Shown: positions 18,833 to 26,656 of the stretch, piece after piece
Position numbering within the stretch: position 1 is the first letter of the stretch
Layout of the letters: every line of letters starts with the position of its first letter
DNA from: Candidatus Villigracilis adiacens
GTDB taxonomy: Bacteria; Chloroflexota; Anaerolineae; Anaerolineales; Villigracilaceae
DNA: 64,000 nucleotides
Reading direction: 5' to 3'
NCBI GenBank assembly: GCA_016703605.1
Contig: JADJBU010000026.1
Coordinates: forward strand, 62,001 to 126,000
Program-made: the position numbers and the translations under genes
The notes under the pieces: model-generated
Told to the model about the DNA's origin: nothing
The model's input: the letters and a program-made list of their open reading frames with translations, nothing else
Databases searched by the model: none

Positions 18833-20296
18833 TCAATCCCCGTTTGATGGGGAAATTGAGCGAAACGCAATTTCGTTCAATCCCATCAGGGTGGCGGTAA
18901 CCCCGGTCCAGTACCACTCGGAGATCAAAGGTTCCACCCAGTTTCCAATGAGCATTCCGACAATCGCCAGTGTAAAACCCAGCACATAGACCCCATTGGG
19001 GACAACACGCCAGTACTTGAACCCCCTCGCAACCACTGCCGTCATCATCGCAAGCATGGATAAAAATCCAATCCCGCCGGTGCGCAATAACAGCCAGTAA
19101 AACCCGCTATGAATATAACGCCTCCCGTCAAACCCGCTCCAGTCTTTATCTGGAACCCAGGGTCTATACATGGTGCCAAGTCCGATCCCGATAAAAGGGT
19201 TCGAAACAAACTGGCGCATCGCATATTGGTTCTCGAAATCCCTCCAGCGCAGGCTTGAATTTGGGTCATCGTAGGTATCTGTTCGCAAAAGCGAAAACAT
19301 TCTGTCAGCCGAACTTGCCACCAACGCCGAGCCTGCGGAACCCGTATAGTTCATCACAAAATAAAGTCCGACGATCATGACCGCAAATGCGGAAAAACCT
19401 CGAAGCAGGATGCGTTGTATTTCCTTTCGGTTGCTCATCAGGACCATGATTAAAAAGATGATGACCAGCGCTCCCCAAAAATGACGCTTGAAGGTGAGCA
19501 GGACGCCGGCGCCGGTCAGGGAAATGACAAGCGCAAGGGCAAGGTTGTTCGAATATTTGGTATTGAAAAACCAAATGGAACATGCTGTTACAAAAGCGAC
19601 AAATATGATCGAATAGCCGGGCGGAATTATTCGCGTGATGCCGGTATAAGTATTCCCCTCGGTCGTCAGAACCTCGACGCGCCCAGCCAGGAATGGCAAC
19701 TCCACCCCGGTGGCATATTGAGCCGCCATGACAATGGAAACCAGGCACGCAAATGCAATTATCGTTCCTTGCAACAGCTTAACCTGCCTGTCGGTTTTTA
19801 CAAGGTTGGTAACGGCAAAAAAGAGCGTCAGGCTAAAAACATCCCGCATCGGTCCCAGCGCCCCCTTAAGGGAAACAGCGCCCTTTATCATTGCCAGAAT
19901 TGTGGAAAGAAAGGTAACTGCGACAAACACCAGTAAGGGAATATCCAGGGGGGTGCTGACAAATTTTGCCTCAAGGCGGGTAAATAATTCCCAGCCGATC
20001 AGCCAGAACATCGTAAGCAGAATGATGTCGCTCAGGTAAATGTGCCCAAACCCCAGGGAGACTCCAGGGTTTACATCCGAATCCAACAGGGTTGCCGTAA
20101 GCGCAATAAAGCCCACAATCCCCCAGACCGGGTTCTTCCACACCAAAATTACCGATACCAAAACCGCAAGGGCTAACGCGATAATACCCGGTGAAGAAAA
20201 TGTAATCCCCATTCCCAAGAGAACGCCAACGATAATGGCGTTCCCCAACATAAACAGCGTATACCGTAATTGATTCGCAGGAGGGTTTGCAAGCAT
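18833..20296 (-). CDS. O-antigen ligase / Wzy-like polymerase
   Basis: 487 residues from the ATG at 20294-20296; an upstream in-frame ATG at 20350 exists, but only the later one has a purine-rich GAGAGTAG in front. Eleven to thirteen transmembrane helices surround one large extracytoplasmic loop (SSADRMFSLLRTDTYDD... NPFIGIGLG... SGFYWLLLRTGGIGF). This loop pattern, with the final H/G-rich helix pair, is typical of the O-antigen ligase (Wzy/WaaL) family. Together with Wzx and Wzz it indicates Wzy-dependent exopolysaccharide synthesis. Polymerase versus ligase cannot be separated by sequence alone. Confidence 0.85.
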   Translation of the reverse strand: MLANPPANQLRYTLFMLGNAIIVGVLLGMGITFSSPGIIALALAVLVSVILVWKNPVWGIVGFIALTATLLDSDVNPGVSLGFGHIYLSDIILLTMFWLIGWELFTRLEAKFVSTPLDIPLLVFVAVTFLSTILAMIKGAVSLKGALGPMRDVFSLTLFFAVTNLVKTDRQVKLLQGTIIAFACLVSIVMAAQYATGVELPFLAGRVEVLTTEGNTYTGITRIIPPGYSIIFVAFVTACSIWFFNTKYSNNLALALVISLTGAGVLLTFKRHFWGALVIIFLIMVLMSNRKEIQRILLRGFSAFAVMIVGLYFVMNYTGSAGSALVASSADRMFSLLRTDTYDDPNSSLRWRDFENQYAMRQFVSNPFIGIGLGTMYRPWVPDKDWSGFDGRRYIHSGFYWLLLRTGGIGFLSMLAMMTAVVARGFKYWRVVPNGVYVLGFTLAIVGMLIGNWVEPLISEWYWTGVTATLMGLNEIAFRSISPSNGD

Positions 20297-20396
20297 ATTT
20301 ATTCTACTCTCGATAACCGTATAAAAACGCGCTCGGACCAGGCGCGCCATTGCAATGACAGTTCAACCATGCCGCAATAATAGCCCGTACCGAAAA

Positions 20397-20453
20397 GACC
20401 GTCCCAAAGTTTTTTTGAGCAGCCAAAGGCAAACAACAGCCCTTGGGACGGTC
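20397..20453 (-). terminator. Long-loop inverted repeat, probable terminator after the BcsB-like gene
   Basis: GACCGTCCCAAAG (20397-20409) pairs with 20441-20453, with only one G-U/mismatch position, across a 31-base loop. Read on the minus strand the stem is followed by TTTT. It lies 30 bases after the stop at 20483. A shorter, perfect hairpin sharing CGTCCCAAA occurs at 56714-56746. Confidence 0.5.
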
Positions 20454-20482
20454 TTCGTATAGTTGTTAATTAATCCGATAAT

Positions 20483-22756
20483 CTATCCGCGGAAACGCTT
20501 TTGTAAATAAGGTCTGATCGTCACAATGGCAATGATCAAGACAATCAACCCGAGGCCGATCATGATGGCGACCGGAATCCAACTCCGGTTCTGAGATACC
20601 GTCTCGTTTTGAGAAACAGGGTCAGGGGTGGACATGATACTGACATCCGGCGTTCCCTCCCCGGCAGACGGGTCTTCCGAAATCGGGAATATCCGCGTAT
20701 CAGAAGCCAGAACCTGCGCGCCATTTACAATTAATAAATTCCCGGAAATTTGAGAACGTAAGGCGGCATCAGTGAGGGCAGATGAAGCCCATACCACGCC
20801 CTGGGTGTTATTCCCCAAAACAGCAATGATGATATTTTCGGGATTCCACGGCGATGCCAACAACTCCACATATCCCAGCGGCACATCTGGCGGGATGTTG
20901 AAGATCACCCTCATATTGCCTTCAAGCGCCTTGTCGCTGCCTGCTTCAAAGGGAATTGGCAGCAATTGTCCAAGTTCGCCAACCACAGGCAGTTGACTCG
21001 GTTTGCCGACCATAATCACATGAAAGTTCTGGCGCTGATCCTGCGGGAATTCATCACCAAAATAAGCGGACAAGGTAACGATCGGCGGGTTGGCTTGTGA
21101 AGCCAGGTATGAAGAGATTTTGACCGCGCTGCGCCAGGCATCCAGGTCGTTTTTAGGCAGAACAAACGCCGTATCGCCCAACTCCGCATCAAAGGTAAAC
21201 GGAGCCGGGTAGCCCGTCAGGTTGACCGTGGCGGTTTCATCCACCTGCTCTTGAATCAACGGGGTGCTCAATATGGAATCATTCCAGATATTAATCCAAT
21301 TGCCCTCGGCATCCGGCGGGGTGCAAATATCCTCCGGATAAATGTAAGCCTGAATTTCCAGTTGATTCGGGCCGGGAACAATTGCTGATTGCGGGATGTT
21401 CATCCTTACTTTATTGATGGCGTTCTTTGAAGTTTCCAGGTCGAATCGAACGCTTCCGATCGGGTTATCGTTCAGCATCACAACAATCCCAGACTGGTCA
21501 AAATCCATCAAACTTGAATTGCCATAGGCAAGTTCAAAATAAGCGTCTTCGGCAACCGTCGAACCGAGAGGCACCTGAAAACCATAGGTTTCGACATTAA
21601 AGCCCCTCAGAGCGAACAAACTATTGGAGTATCCCATACTCGCAAGGGTTCGCGTCTTGGATGCCGAAGCAGGCGCCTGGACAGACTGAAGCGGTTGAAT
21701 ATCCTCCACAACCGCCAGATTTTGAAATCGATGGGGGCGTATGACGCCCGTGCTTAGCGCCTGGGCCGCCTTGACAACACCCGCATCCGAATTCCCGGAC
21801 ACAAACATCACAACAGTGGAAATATTCCAGGGAGAGTTCACCAACTGGATAATGCCCGCGTCGGTAATTCCCGCCAGGGTTTGAAAAGCTCCGTCAACCG
21901 GGGAATCAGGCAGGTTCAAAACATCCAAAATGGTGAAAGACGAGGGATCGCCAACCAGGATCAAGTGATTCGACGATTGCTGCTCCGGGGTCAACGCGCT
22001 CATCGTCGTCGTATCAAGCTGCAAGGCATTTCCGCTCACATTACCAATGCCCCCCGCCACCGTTAACGCCGCCTGCAATTCCGCCGCAGAAGGCTGGTCA
22101 GGAAGCACGATCAGGGCAGATTCGCGAACAAAGGTGCCCTGGTACAGTATTTTTGTAAAGTTGATAATGTCGGGCTGCGGCGCCGAAATCTCATGAGGCA
22201 GGAAAAAATACGAAGTTGGATGAACGATCAGATTGAAATCCTCATCCACATAACAAAAGTCGCCGGCATCCAGTTCCGCGTAAAACGTCATACGCCCATC
22301 CGAACGATTGGAGACGAACGCCTTGGGCGGTATCGGCAAAACCGTCTGGACATTGCCGTTTTCATTCAGGTTTAGCACGCCCAACAGGGTGTTGTTCATG
22401 TATACTTTCAGCGTGCCGCCGCCAACCACCAGCGGATATCCAAATTCGGACGAAAAAACATCGGTATAACTGACCGTCATATCCAGGTGGAGTTCCGCGC
22501 CGGGAGATAGCGCCCATGAGTTTGGGATTGGGAAGGCATAGTAAGCCGAATCAAACGGTCCCGAAAGGGGGATATCCTCCTCTGCAAAGATTTTGAAGGG
22601 CACCTCGGTCGCATCCATGCTTATTACTTCCGTTGTAGGAATTGTCTGCGCCGGGGGAGACTCCAACTTCCGCGCGCCAACCGGGATGGTTTGGCTCAAC
22701 AACAAACTTAAAAATAAAATCACCAATAACATAAGTCTTGTTGACTTCTTACTCAT
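20483..22756 (-). CDS. BcsB-like (cellulose synthase regulatory subunit) exported membrane protein
   Basis: 757 residues from the ATG at 22754-22756, chosen because AAGGAGA precedes it; the frame runs 27 residues further upstream. A signal peptide/TM is followed by two BcsB-type repeats (jelly-roll carbohydrate-binding domain plus flavodoxin-like domain, about 45-390 and 400-700). One C-terminal TM helix (SWIPVAIMIGLGLIVLIIAI) ends in a short basic tail. BcsB normally partners the BcsA synthase in the envelope, but no BcsA is in this window. It may instead guide the polymer made by the neighbouring Wzx/Wzy system. It follows the Wzz-GGDEF gene by 35 bases. Confidence 0.85.
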   Translation of the reverse strand: MSKKSTRLMLLVILFLSLLLSQTIPVGARKLESPPAQTIPTTEVISMDATEVPFKIFAEEDIPLSGPFDSAYYAFPIPNSWALSPGAELHLDMTVSYTDVFSSEFGYPLVVGGGTLKVYMNNTLLGVLNLNENGNVQTVLPIPPKAFVSNRSDGRMTFYAELDAGDFCYVDEDFNLIVHPTSYFFLPHEISAPQPDIINFTKILYQGTFVRESALIVLPDQPSAAELQAALTVAGGIGNVSGNALQLDTTTMSALTPEQQSSNHLILVGDPSSFTILDVLNLPDSPVDGAFQTLAGITDAGIIQLVNSPWNISTVVMFVSGNSDAGVVKAAQALSTGVIRPHRFQNLAVVEDIQPLQSVQAPASASKTRTLASMGYSNSLFALRGFNVETYGFQVPLGSTVAEDAYFELAYGNSSLMDFDQSGIVVMLNDNPIGSVRFDLETSKNAINKVRMNIPQSAIVPGPNQLEIQAYIYPEDICTPPDAEGNWINIWNDSILSTPLIQEQVDETATVNLTGYPAPFTFDAELGDTAFVLPKNDLDAWRSAVKISSYLASQANPPIVTLSAYFGDEFPQDQRQNFHVIMVGKPSQLPVVGELGQLLPIPFEAGSDKALEGNMRVIFNIPPDVPLGYVELLASPWNPENIIIAVLGNNTQGVVWASSALTDAALRSQISGNLLIVNGAQVLASDTRIFPISEDPSAGEGTPDVSIMSTPDPVSQNETVSQNRSWIPVAIMIGLGLIVLIIAIVTIRPYLQKRFRG

Positions 22757-22791
22757 GGTTTCTCCTTTAAACATCAAGCGCCAGGCGCTTT

Positions 22792-23925
22792 CTATTCCTG
22801 CGCTTCGGTATTCCAGAAAGGGTTTTTCATTTCCCATACATAGACGGGGTTCGCCTTGTTTTTCCGCGCATTTTCCAACGCCTCACTGGCTTTCTCCAAT
22901 AATTCCTCAATGGAGATGTTCAAGCTGTACTCGGCGGCGCCGATATATGGAGTAAGTTCGATTGACAGATCCAAATGCTGCAAGGCAACCGGGAGGGAAA
23001 GCATGGTGGATATGCGGCTGAAAATCCCCTTGGCTGCGGGACCCGGCGTTTTAGGCAAAATGACGAGAAAACTATTGTCGGTCCAGCGTCCAATAATGTC
23101 GTGTCCTCTCAACTCTTTTTGCAGCGTGGCCGTAACCTGCCTTAAGACATTCTGGTACCCGCTTGTCGGCAGGGTGTCTTCAATATCTGCCAGCCCGACC
23201 AGTTCGATAATACCCGCCGATAAAACCCCATCCGGGTTTTGAGTCAACTCATCTTCCAGGAATTTCCGAATGGTGCGGCGGTTGTACACGCCGGTAATAT
23301 TATCCAATTGAAAGCGGAGGCGGTAGGAGTCCAGCGAGGTCATTAGTTGGTCGCGCACAATAGCCAGCACGCCGCCAAGCAACAAGCCGATGCCGAATGC
23401 CAGAATCGAATCGCGGACCGGCTGCGGGCTTTCCGGAACAACCGGGGGAAGCGCCTCATCCAAAAAGTCGACGCGATAATACTCGCTCAAAAGCGATGTA
23501 AAACGGATTGCCTGATTTCCTATGGAATTTGTGAACGCAGCCGCCAGTTCGGGGTTGGGTCCCGTAACGCTCAACTCTATGACGCTTGAATTTGGAAGTA
23601 CTTGAATCTCATAGACGTAGTCTTCCATTTCCTCCGGGGTGCGGTCCAACTCTGCCAGGGCGTCGCGATAAACGCGATTACTTCTCATTACCTCCATATA
23701 TGTGGTAATCACCGTCTGGTTCCCCAAAATATCCAGTCCTTCCAGCCCCAAACCGGGGCTGCTGGGCAGAATGTTTCTTGGGCTCAGGAGAAAACGGGCA
23801 ACCGCCTTATATTGCGGGGTGACGATATAAGAAGCGCCAAGCGCCGCCACCACCGCCGTCAGGGCTGTCAGCAAGACCACCCACCAGCCCCGCTTCAACA
23901 TTTGAAAGTACAAGCGAATTTCCAT
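22792..23925 (-). CDS. Wzz-type chain-length protein fused to a degenerate GGDEF domain
   Basis: 377 residues, GGAGGT upstream. Residues 1-205 are a Wzz/chain-length determinant module: N-terminal TM (WWVVLLTALTAVVAALGASY), periplasmic SNRVYRDALAELDRTPEEM, the Pro-rich PPVVPESPQPVRDS motif and a second TM (ILAFGIGLLLGGVLAIV). Instead of a tyrosine kinase, the cytoplasmic end is a GGDEF fold starting at ITGVYNRRTIRKFLEDEL. The GGDEF signature itself reads RWTDNSF (280-286), so diguanylate cyclase activity is unlikely. It may act as a nucleotide sensor or scaffold linking polymer length to c-di-GMP. Upstream are a promoterless-looking 325-bp gap and the sugar transferase. Confidence 0.85.
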   Translation of the reverse strand: MEIRLYFQMLKRGWWVVLLTALTAVVAALGASYIVTPQYKAVARFLLSPRNILPSSPGLGLEGLDILGNQTVITTYMEVMRSNRVYRDALAELDRTPEEMEDYVYEIQVLPNSSVIELSVTGPNPELAAAFTNSIGNQAIRFTSLLSEYYRVDFLDEALPPVVPESPQPVRDSILAFGIGLLLGGVLAIVRDQLMTSLDSYRLRFQLDNITGVYNRRTIRKFLEDELTQNPDGVLSAGIIELVGLADIEDTLPTSGYQNVLRQVTATLQKELRGHDIIGRWTDNSFLVILPKTPGPAAKGIFSRISTMLSLPVALQHLDLSIELTPYIGAAEYSLNISIEELLEKASEALENARKNKANPVYVWEMKNPFWNTEAQE

Positions 23926-24250
23926 AAAAAGGACCTCCGAGCCCAGTATTTGTTATAAATTCGAAAATAAAACTGAAAAAAAAATGCGCCGATCCTGCCG
24001 GTTTCTCACGCAGGAAACTTTCGACCAGCCAGGGCATTTCCACAAAAAGAATCCTGCCAGTCCGCCGCTGGCAACCGTTTATTCTTCACAATCGTTTGCC
24101 AAACAGTTTTTAACTCTACCATAGTTTGGTTCTATTTTAAACCCTGCAACCAGAGTGTAACAACACGATAATAGTCAGAGTGATCAGCGTTGCGAGGGCT
24201 TAAACGAGTCTCAAAACACAGAACAAAAAGGCAGCCCGATTGCCTCCCCA
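23926..24250 (-). other. 325-bp intergenic leader with hairpins and T9 tract
   Basis: No gene is visible. On the minus strand, leading into the Wzz-GGDEF gene, there are two stem-forming stretches: GCCAG/CTGGC followed by a T-rich run, and CCTGC/GCAGG. A run of nine Ts (plus 23976-23984) lies 51 bases before the start codon. The arrangement looks like a structured 5' leader with a possible terminator, but the stem next to the T run is weak. I match it to no known riboswitch. Confidence 0.35.
24224..24245 (-). terminator. Short terminator after the sugar transferase gene
   Basis: On the minus strand AGGCA, loop ATCGGGC, TGCCT, then a run of Ts, starting six bases after the stop codon at 24251. 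The stem is only five base pairs, so it may be partial. Confidence 0.5.
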
Positions 24251-24949
24251 TTAAACGGCGCCGGGAGGGTTGACGACCGCCGAAACCGTTCTGAAAAGGA
24301 TTACTATATCCAGCCAGATGCTTGCCCTTTCAATATACATGATGTCCAGCCGCGAGCGGACATCAACATCGACGGCGCCCCTTGCGGTAACCTGCCACAA
24401 ACCCGTCAAACCAGGCAGCACGTCCAGTCGTTCTGTTTGCCACAATTTGAATGTCTCCGGCCCATAATCGGCAGGACGGGGTCCCACAAGGCTCATCTCC
24501 CCTTTAATCACATTAAATAACTGGGGCAGTTCATCGATGCTGGTTCGCCGCAATATTCGTCCCACTTTTGTTACCCGCGGATCGTTTGTGATCTTAAACT
24601 CGGGCCACACCAATTCGTTCAAATGGGCATATTTCGCCTTCAACTCTTCGGCATTGGGCACCATCGAACGAAATTTATACATGGAATACAGTTTGCCGCC
24701 CTTTCCTGTCCGGGTCTGGGTAAAGAAGACCGGCGCCCCCGGACTCTCGACCCAGACGGCAAGCGCCGACAGGGCAATCACAGGAAGCCAGAACGGGGAG
24801 GAACCCAAAACAAGCGCGAGGTCCATAAAGCGCTTCAGGCGCATGTAATCCCTCCCAACAAACCATCGCTTCTCGGGATCAAAATTTTTTATCCATCCAT
24901 GATCGACAACTCTCATGCGGGGGCTCCAATTGGCGGCTTGTGAAATCAA
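24251..24949 (-). CDS. Initiating sugar-phosphate transferase (WcaJ/WbaP family)
   Basis: 232 residues. One N-terminal membrane segment (about 38-66) precedes the cytoplasmic catalytic domain of polyprenyl-phosphate glycosyl-1-phosphate transferases: FFTQTRTGKGGKLYSMYKFR, IDELPQLFNVIKGEMSLVG, GPRP and VLPGLTGLWQV. It lacks the four extra N-terminal TMs of full WbaP and so is of the short PglC/WcaJ-core type. It transfers sugar-1-phosphate to undecaprenyl phosphate, the first step of repeat-unit synthesis in this locus. Its start overlaps the stop of the upstream GGDEF gene by four bases. Confidence 0.92.
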   Translation of the reverse strand: MISQAANWSPRMRVVDHGWIKNFDPEKRWFVGRDYMRLKRFMDLALVLGSSPFWLPVIALSALAVWVESPGAPVFFTQTRTGKGGKLYSMYKFRSMVPNAEELKAKYAHLNELVWPEFKITNDPRVTKVGRILRRTSIDELPQLFNVIKGEMSLVGPRPADYGPETFKLWQTERLDVLPGLTGLWQVTARGAVDVDVRSRLDIMYIERASIWLDIVILFRTVSAVVNPPGAV

Positions 24950-25818
24950 CCGTTGCTATTTTGAATTTCAACCGGGGTTTTATTTTCAAGCGCTTCCGCT
25001 TTTTGGTTTTCAAGCCTGCGATGGGCAACTTCCATCAGATCGTCGAAGTTCAACGCGTCGTCGGGAAAAGCCGCCGTCCCCGATATCAAGTCCGCCCCAG
25101 CCCTCTCCCTGACCAGCCCCCCAATCCTCTGGGATAACTGCACGCAATTATCGTAGTTGGTTTCCGGGCAAAGAATGATAAATCGATTGCGGTTGTCGCG
25201 GAAGACCATATCCGTCTGGCGGACATGTTCATCGATAATCTGACTCATGCGTGCAAGGGAAAAACGGTTCGTCAAATCGTGCTGTATATTAATAATGATC
25301 TTGTTCGAAGACGCGGCAAGCGACAACTCCGCGCTAAACACAACCAGGCACAACGGGCGGTAGTAACGACGGCTTCGCGCAATCTCCAGCTTAACCTGGC
25401 GGGTCGCCTCCTGAATATCGCGGACACGATTCGGAAACGCGCTGATCGCCATGGCGTCCAGGATCGATTCGGCGTGGCTGATCCCCTCCGCCAATTGATA
25501 GGCAAGCCAGACCCCGATCATAAACAGAACAAACTCAAGCAAAATAATGGCAAAGGTGCTGTTCGGCGCGGAAACCGACCTGTCCAACAGCTGCAACATC
25601 ACAAGATACACGCTTCCCCAAAGCACGAGCGGAACAGCGACATTCACCTTCGTAATGTTGGGAATAAAAACCGTGGCAGGCACCGCCACCATCGCGGCAA
25701 AATAAAAATACTTCGCAAAATCGATGATCGGAGAGTCGGTATAGTCGAACTGCGCGAGAATAAAAATAGCCGCCAGGTACGACGCAACCAAAAAAATGGA
25801 CTGTTTAAGGGATGACAT
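24946..25818 (-). CDS. Membrane protein with degenerate GGDEF domain
   Basis: 290 residues. Five hydrophobic segments occupy about 1-120, followed by a helical linker and a GGDEF-like fold (about 135-285). In the canonical position of RYGGDEF the sequence reads RDNRNRF (207-213), followed by the expected FIILCPETNYDNCVQLSQRI, so the fold is kept and the catalytic loop is lost. It is translationally coupled (ATGA) to the initiating sugar transferase, suggesting control of the first committed step of exopolysaccharide synthesis. The start lies only 12 bases after a terminator-like hairpin in its own leader. Confidence 0.8.
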   Translation of the reverse strand: MSSLKQSIFLVASYLAAIFILAQFDYTDSPIIDFAKYFYFAAMVAVPATVFIPNITKVNVAVPLVLWGSVYLVMLQLLDRSVSAPNSTFAIILLEFVLFMIGVWLAYQLAEGISHAESILDAMAISAFPNRVRDIQEATRQVKLEIARSRRYYRPLCLVVFSAELSLAASSNKIIINIQHDLTNRFSLARMSQIIDEHVRQTDMVFRDNRNRFIILCPETNYDNCVQLSQRIGGLVRERAGADLISGTAAFPDDALNFDDLMEVAHRRLENQKAEALENKTPVEIQNSNG

Positions 25819-25995
25819 GGCTAATTATCCAAAAAAAAAGACTCACCCGCCCTACACGGCAGGTGGAGCGACGTTGAAATATGTCTGTGGTCATCACCCA
25901 TAAAGGCAGAACGCCCCATTGCGATGGGTTTGCAGAAGCATTGAACGGGTAATCCTTGCCTCGACCGAGAGCGATACGGTTTAACATGCGCCAAG
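25819..25995 (-). ncRNA. Structured leader of the GGDEF/sugar-transferase operon (candidate attenuator)
   Basis: No coding gene lies upstream on this strand, so hairpins here belong to a 5' leader. On the minus strand AACCCAT (plus 25924-25930) can pair with the adjacent ATGGGG (25914-25919, loop CGCA) or with a more distal ATGGGT (25897-25902). These are mutually exclusive. A terminator hairpin follows just before the start codon. The sequence does not match the GEMM c-di-GMP riboswitch consensus, so the ligand, if any, is unknown. The remainder of the gap up to arfB (25996-26200) holds only arfB's promoter region. Confidence 0.4.
25831..25865 (-). terminator. Terminator hairpin in the leader, directly before the start codon
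   Basis: Plus-strand 25844-25851 (CACCCGCC) pairs with 25858-25865 (GGCAGGTG), eight pairs with one G-U. On the minus strand the stem is followed by AGTC and nine Ts (25831-25839). The ATG is at 25818, so transcription would stop before the coding region unless the stem is disrupted. Confidence 0.65.
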
Positions 25996-26144
25996 TTTAC
26001 CAAATTCACGTAAAAAGAGTAAAAAAGTATAAATACTTGCCGAGAAGTCGCCGCCAGCCTTGCAATGACCTAACATTCATGATTATATCGCCGATTCACC
26101 CGATAACCAATATCCCCCAAAATCACCAAACGAACGGATTCTTT

Positions 26145-26150
26145 TATAAT
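26145..26150 (+). promoter_or_regulatory. TATAAT -10 box upstream of arfB
   Basis: Consensus TATAAT 50 bases before the arfB ATG. The -35 region is not clear. Confidence 0.35.
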
Positions 26151-26200
26151 CAGGGCTTCAAAAAGATGCGAGATTTAAACCGCGCCATCAACAAAAAAAC

Positions 26201-26632
26201 ATGGCAAAAATCCAGACAATGACATCGATGAAAAAACTTCAAAACGAAATCCAGCTCGAATACATCCGCGCATCAGGACCCGGGGGACAGAACGTGAATA
26301 AAGTGGCGACGGCGGTTCAACTGCGCTTCGACATCTCCCGCTCCCCGTCGCTCGGCTCAGACCTTAAGGGACGGCTGATTCGCCTTGCAGGGAAACGAGT
26401 CAACGCGGACGGCGTGCTGATCCTCGAAGCCAGGCGCTTCCGCACACAGGCGGCGAACCGCGAGGATGCCCTGGCAAAGTTTCGCGAGTTGATTCGCAAA
26501 GCCGGTGAAACGCCGAAATCCCGCCAAAAGACCAAGCCGACAAAGGCATCCAAAGAGGAAAGACTCAAAGAAAAAAAACAGCGCGGCGCAGTGAAGAAAT
26601 TGCGCCAAAGCAAAGCGGGGTTTGCCGAATAG
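26201..26632 (+). CDS. arfB: Alternative ribosome-rescue factor / peptidyl-tRNA hydrolase ArfB
   Basis: 143 residues, the length of E. coli ArfB (YaeJ). The GGQ motif sits in YIRASGPGGQNVNKVATAVQLRFDI, the catalytic loop that hydrolyses peptidyl-tRNA in the ribosomal P site. The C-terminal tail is highly basic (KTKPTKASKEERLKEKKQR), as needed to enter the empty mRNA channel of stalled ribosomes. No release-factor codon-recognition domain is present. An alternative start at the ATG at 26228 would remove nine residues. It is followed 24 bases later by a transporter gene that has its own -10 box. Confidence 0.93.
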   Translation: MAKIQTMTSMKKLQNEIQLEYIRASGPGGQNVNKVATAVQLRFDISRSPSLGSDLKGRLIRLAGKRVNADGVLILEARRFRTQAANREDALAKFRELIRKAGETPKSRQKTKPTKASKEERLKEKKQRGAVKKLRQSKAGFAE

Positions 26633-26641
26633 GAGTTTCGA

Positions 26642-26647
26642 TATAAT
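26642..26647 (+). promoter_or_regulatory. TATAAT -10 box, probable leaderless start
   Basis: Consensus TATAAT ends nine bases before the ATG at 26657, leaving no room for a ribosome-binding site on a transcript starting at the usual distance. Confidence 0.45.
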
Positions 26648-26656
26648 CACGGAATT

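Noticed and set aside
25819..25995. Canonical c-di-GMP riboswitch in front of the GGDEF gene
   Set aside because: A GCAAACC-hairpin stretch is suggestive, but the required ACGCAAAGCC tetraloop-receptor region is absent; kept only as an uncharacterised leader.
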